Assembly (NCBI GenBank): GCA_038502055.1
Contig: JAXRKN010000040.1
Coordinates: 1,240,001-1,304,000, forward strand
DNA length: 64,000 bases
Direction: 5' to 3'
Source: Tanytarsus gracilentus
Taxonomy: Eukaryota; Arthropoda; Insecta; Diptera; Chironomidae
Each line of letters opens with the position of its first letter. Position 1 is the first letter of the stretch. The position numbers were made by a program, and so were the translations under genes. The notes under the pieces are model-generated. The model had not been told where the DNA came from. It saw only the letters and a list, made by a program, of their open reading frames with translations, and ran no database searches. Positions 61,636 to 64,000 of the stretch are shown piece after piece.

Positions 61636-61701
61636 ATAAAAAATCACGTTACGCACATAAAGATTTAAATCAATTATTAGTCATCATAAATTGTCGCTAG
61701 G

Positions 61702-63837
61702 ATGTCAAATGAGAAGAGGAAAAAATTAGCATCGACAAATAGCCTGCTGCCATCAATTAATTATAAGCAATCTATATCATTAGTTTTACTACTCCTAGTC
61801 ACATTCACATCACCATCAATACAAACGCCATTAACACACTACGATTGTCCGAGAGATTGTGTATGCGATGAAACGCAACTTAGTGCAAGATGCGAGAATA
61901 TTGAGACACTCATAGAGAGCTATAGCATAAAAGTGCACCATCATGTGGCGAAAAAGAATTTCATGCCAATTAAATCGCTCGACTTATCGAATAATCAGCT
62001 TACAAAAATTTCCCATCAACTGGAGCTGCTGTCGAATCTGACCGAGTTGAATTTGTCGCATAATCAATTGACGCAAGTGCATAAGCTTAATTTTGAACGC
62101 TTGGAGACCCTCGACTTGAGCTATAATCACATAACGTCTGCAAAATTATCGAAATTACCGAAAAATGTCGTTCACCTCAACCTATCGCACAATGAAATTA
62201 CATATTTACCGAGTGACTTTATGAAATTAAAGAAATTGCGCTCACTTGAATTGACCGAGAATCCGTTGAACTGCTCATGCGAAACGCTAATGATACGTAA
62301 CTGGATCACCTATCAACATGTTTGGTCAGATAAGATCATTAAATGTGCATCACCGCAATTCTTTAAAGGACAACCGTGGTTGCAAGCACGTCAAAATGAT
62401 ATTTGCATCGAGGCATTATCGACAACGACACAACAGTCCAAGTATAATTGGGACGAGCTTGAAGATAATGACATTATGATGGGGGACGATCCGAATGCTG
62501 GTGGTGGTGATGATGACGAAGATGGCGATGGACAAGATGGAGAGGTTGAATCTCCCGTAGGAAAAAACCACGGTAAATTTAAAAAAAATTTAAAATTTAC
62601 TAAATAACTTAAAATTAATTTTTTTATTTTCTAAAAAGACACTGAAGAAAAATCTGAAGCTCCTGCTCCTGTAGAAGATGTTGATTATGATGATGAGGAC
62701 TCACAAGAAAAAATCCCAGACATACCTATCTTTGATGACCCATCTCTCGATGAGGATAAAAATGAAACTGAAGTTAATGATGACAATAATGATGAAGGAT
62801 TGGAGGATGGTTTTATTAAGTTGAGCAGCAGCACTGAGGCTCCAGTTCATAGTTCTAGCGAAAAACCTGATGAAGATTTAATTGAAACTAATAGTGAAGG
62901 ATCAGGTGAAGTAGAGGAGACTTCTTCACCACAGAGTATTGAAATTCAGAGCGAAGGATCTGGTGATGATGATGGAAGTGGTGAACCGATAATTTTACCT
63001 GTAAATCCCGGTCTTGGCATCTTCCAAGATGTAACAACAACTACTGAAGAGCCTTTACTTAGTGGCATGCAAAAGGGTGTCCTTGGAGGAGATTCTCCAC
63101 TTGCAGGAGCCGACCCTAACGACAGTGACATTAATAAGGCTAAAGTTGAAGACAACACTGGCACTTATATTCTTCTTTTTATTATTGGAGCTCTCCTCGT
63201 GTCGCTCATCATTTTTGTTGCAATGAAAAACCGTCAAGAGAAACGCAACACAAGACGAGGTTACGATGTGGAAAAGATCGGAGCAACTGAACTTCAAGAC
63301 ATGGACAAGCGATTGTTGGGAAAGCCAATTGAGAAAAATGGAAATGGCAAGCATGAACATTCACCATTGATTAACGACAATAATCATCATCATCATCCAA
63401 AAGATCAAGGTTTCATTCCCTACACAGCACCAGCAATTACAGTAGATGAACCAATTCAAGAAGTGCCACAAAAAGAGAAAGAAAAATCTCAACAAAGCTT
63501 ATACGAAAATGGCTTGCCGAATGGCAATGGAAATGTTTTCGAACCAATTGAGCCAGTCCACAACACAAATGGTTCGGTGCCAAAATCACCTGATAGCGAT
63601 GAAGAAGTTTTTCATCCGGCAAATGACTCGTTAGATGCTCCCGCCGAGACACCTAAGCGTTACAGTCCAATGTATACGCCTATTTCACCACGATCAGCTC
63701 GCTACTCGCCTGTTTATTCACCCGAAACGGGAAGAGTTAAGATCAAATTGACCGAAACACCGAAACCCAAGACACCGGTCGTCGTAACGAGAAGTCGAAG
63801 TCGAGCTGGAGACTATGTAAACACGCCAAACAATTAA
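61702..63837 (+). CDS. wdp: Windpipe-like LRR transmembrane proteoglycan
   Basis: Exons 61702-62572 and 62639-63837 give 689 residues (fly Windpipe is about 680). Residues 24-41 form the hydrophobic signal segment after a basic start. An LRR N-terminal cap (CPRDCVCDETQLSARC) follows, then about five LRRs (IKSLDLSNNQL, LTELNLSHNQL, LETLDLSYNHI, VVHLNLSHNEI) and a C-terminal cap (NPLNCSCETLMIRNW to NDIC). A long acidic stalk has Ser-Gly sites in acidic context at about 375-406 (SEGSGEVEE, SEGSGDDDGSGE), which are glycosaminoglycan attachment signals. The membrane helix is at about 465-487 and the tail of ~200 residues is Pro-rich. Windpipe is a chondroitin sulfate proteoglycan that dampens Hedgehog and JAK/STAT signalling in flies. 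The symbol is inferred from architecture. AATAAA at 63854-63859. Confidence 0.8.
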
Positions 63838-64000
63838 ATCTTCTTTTCTTTCAAATAAAAAAAGTTTCTTTTTAAAAACGAATGAATGGAATGACGATAA
63901 TTTTATAAAAGATTGAGTGCTAAAAAGTGACGGCTGGTTTAGTGTGAATGAATGAAACATTTTTGAAAATTTTAATACCTTATATACGAAGTTTCAAGGG
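63838..64000 (+). other. 3' flank of the Windpipe-like gene
   Basis: Contains AATAAA at 63854-63859, so the mRNA probably ends near 63880. Nothing else is recognised before the window ends. Confidence 0.6.

Overview
This is eukaryotic nuclear DNA that looks like an AT-rich, compact insect genome, most likely a nematoceran fly (midge-like Diptera). Introns are mostly 50-70 bp GT-AG, polyadenylation signals are AATAAA, and the recognisable proteins (Subito, Ino80, Hikeshi, RpS23, Upf3, ADHFE1/T3dh, a PHF7/G2E3-type PHD protein and a Windpipe-like proteoglycan) are animal or insect genes. The species cannot be fixed from the sequence. There are no bacterial features, operons or CRISPR arrays.

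Layout. 1-11.4 kb is a dense housekeeping block. A kinesin-6 gene (minus) is divergent from Ino80 (plus); Hikeshi (plus) follows and converges on RpS23 (minus); RpS23 is divergent from Upf3 (plus). RpS23 intron 3 holds a convincing box C/D snoRNA. 11.4-14.6 kb carries two tandem, minus-strand, single-pass leucine-rich-repeat (LRR) genes that are clearly paralogues. At 17.1-18.6 kb is a mitochondrial iron alcohol dehydrogenase (hydroxyacid-oxoacid transhydrogenase). At 19.3-19.5 kb is a small secreted cysteine-rich peptide with its own TATA box. At 21.2-24.6 kb is an eight-exon, 989-residue LRR transmembrane protein.

24.6-61.7 kb is a gene desert, remarkable beside the packed left end. Inside it are several non-autonomous DNA-transposon-like repeats, a 1.3 kb segment that is almost exactly one PHD-finger transcription unit set between two ~155 bp direct repeats of desert sequence, one unassigned short ORF, and a TATA/initiator promoter at 52.17 kb. 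That promoter, with a strong 5'UTR splice acceptor at 61.6 kb, suggests much of the right half is upstream and intronic DNA of the last gene. That gene (61.7-63.8 kb, plus) is a LRR transmembrane protein with clustered Ser-Gly acidic motifs, best matched to Windpipe, a chondroitin sulfate proteoglycan.

Four of the eleven protein genes encode LRR single-pass membrane proteins. The points most worth checking are the PHD gene insertion with long direct repeats, the nested-inversion foldback element at 31.6 kb, the snoRNA, two short stop-free introns whose length is a multiple of three, and the cysteine-rich peptide. All exon boundaries were derived by hand from GT-AG signals and frame continuity; no alignment or search was run.
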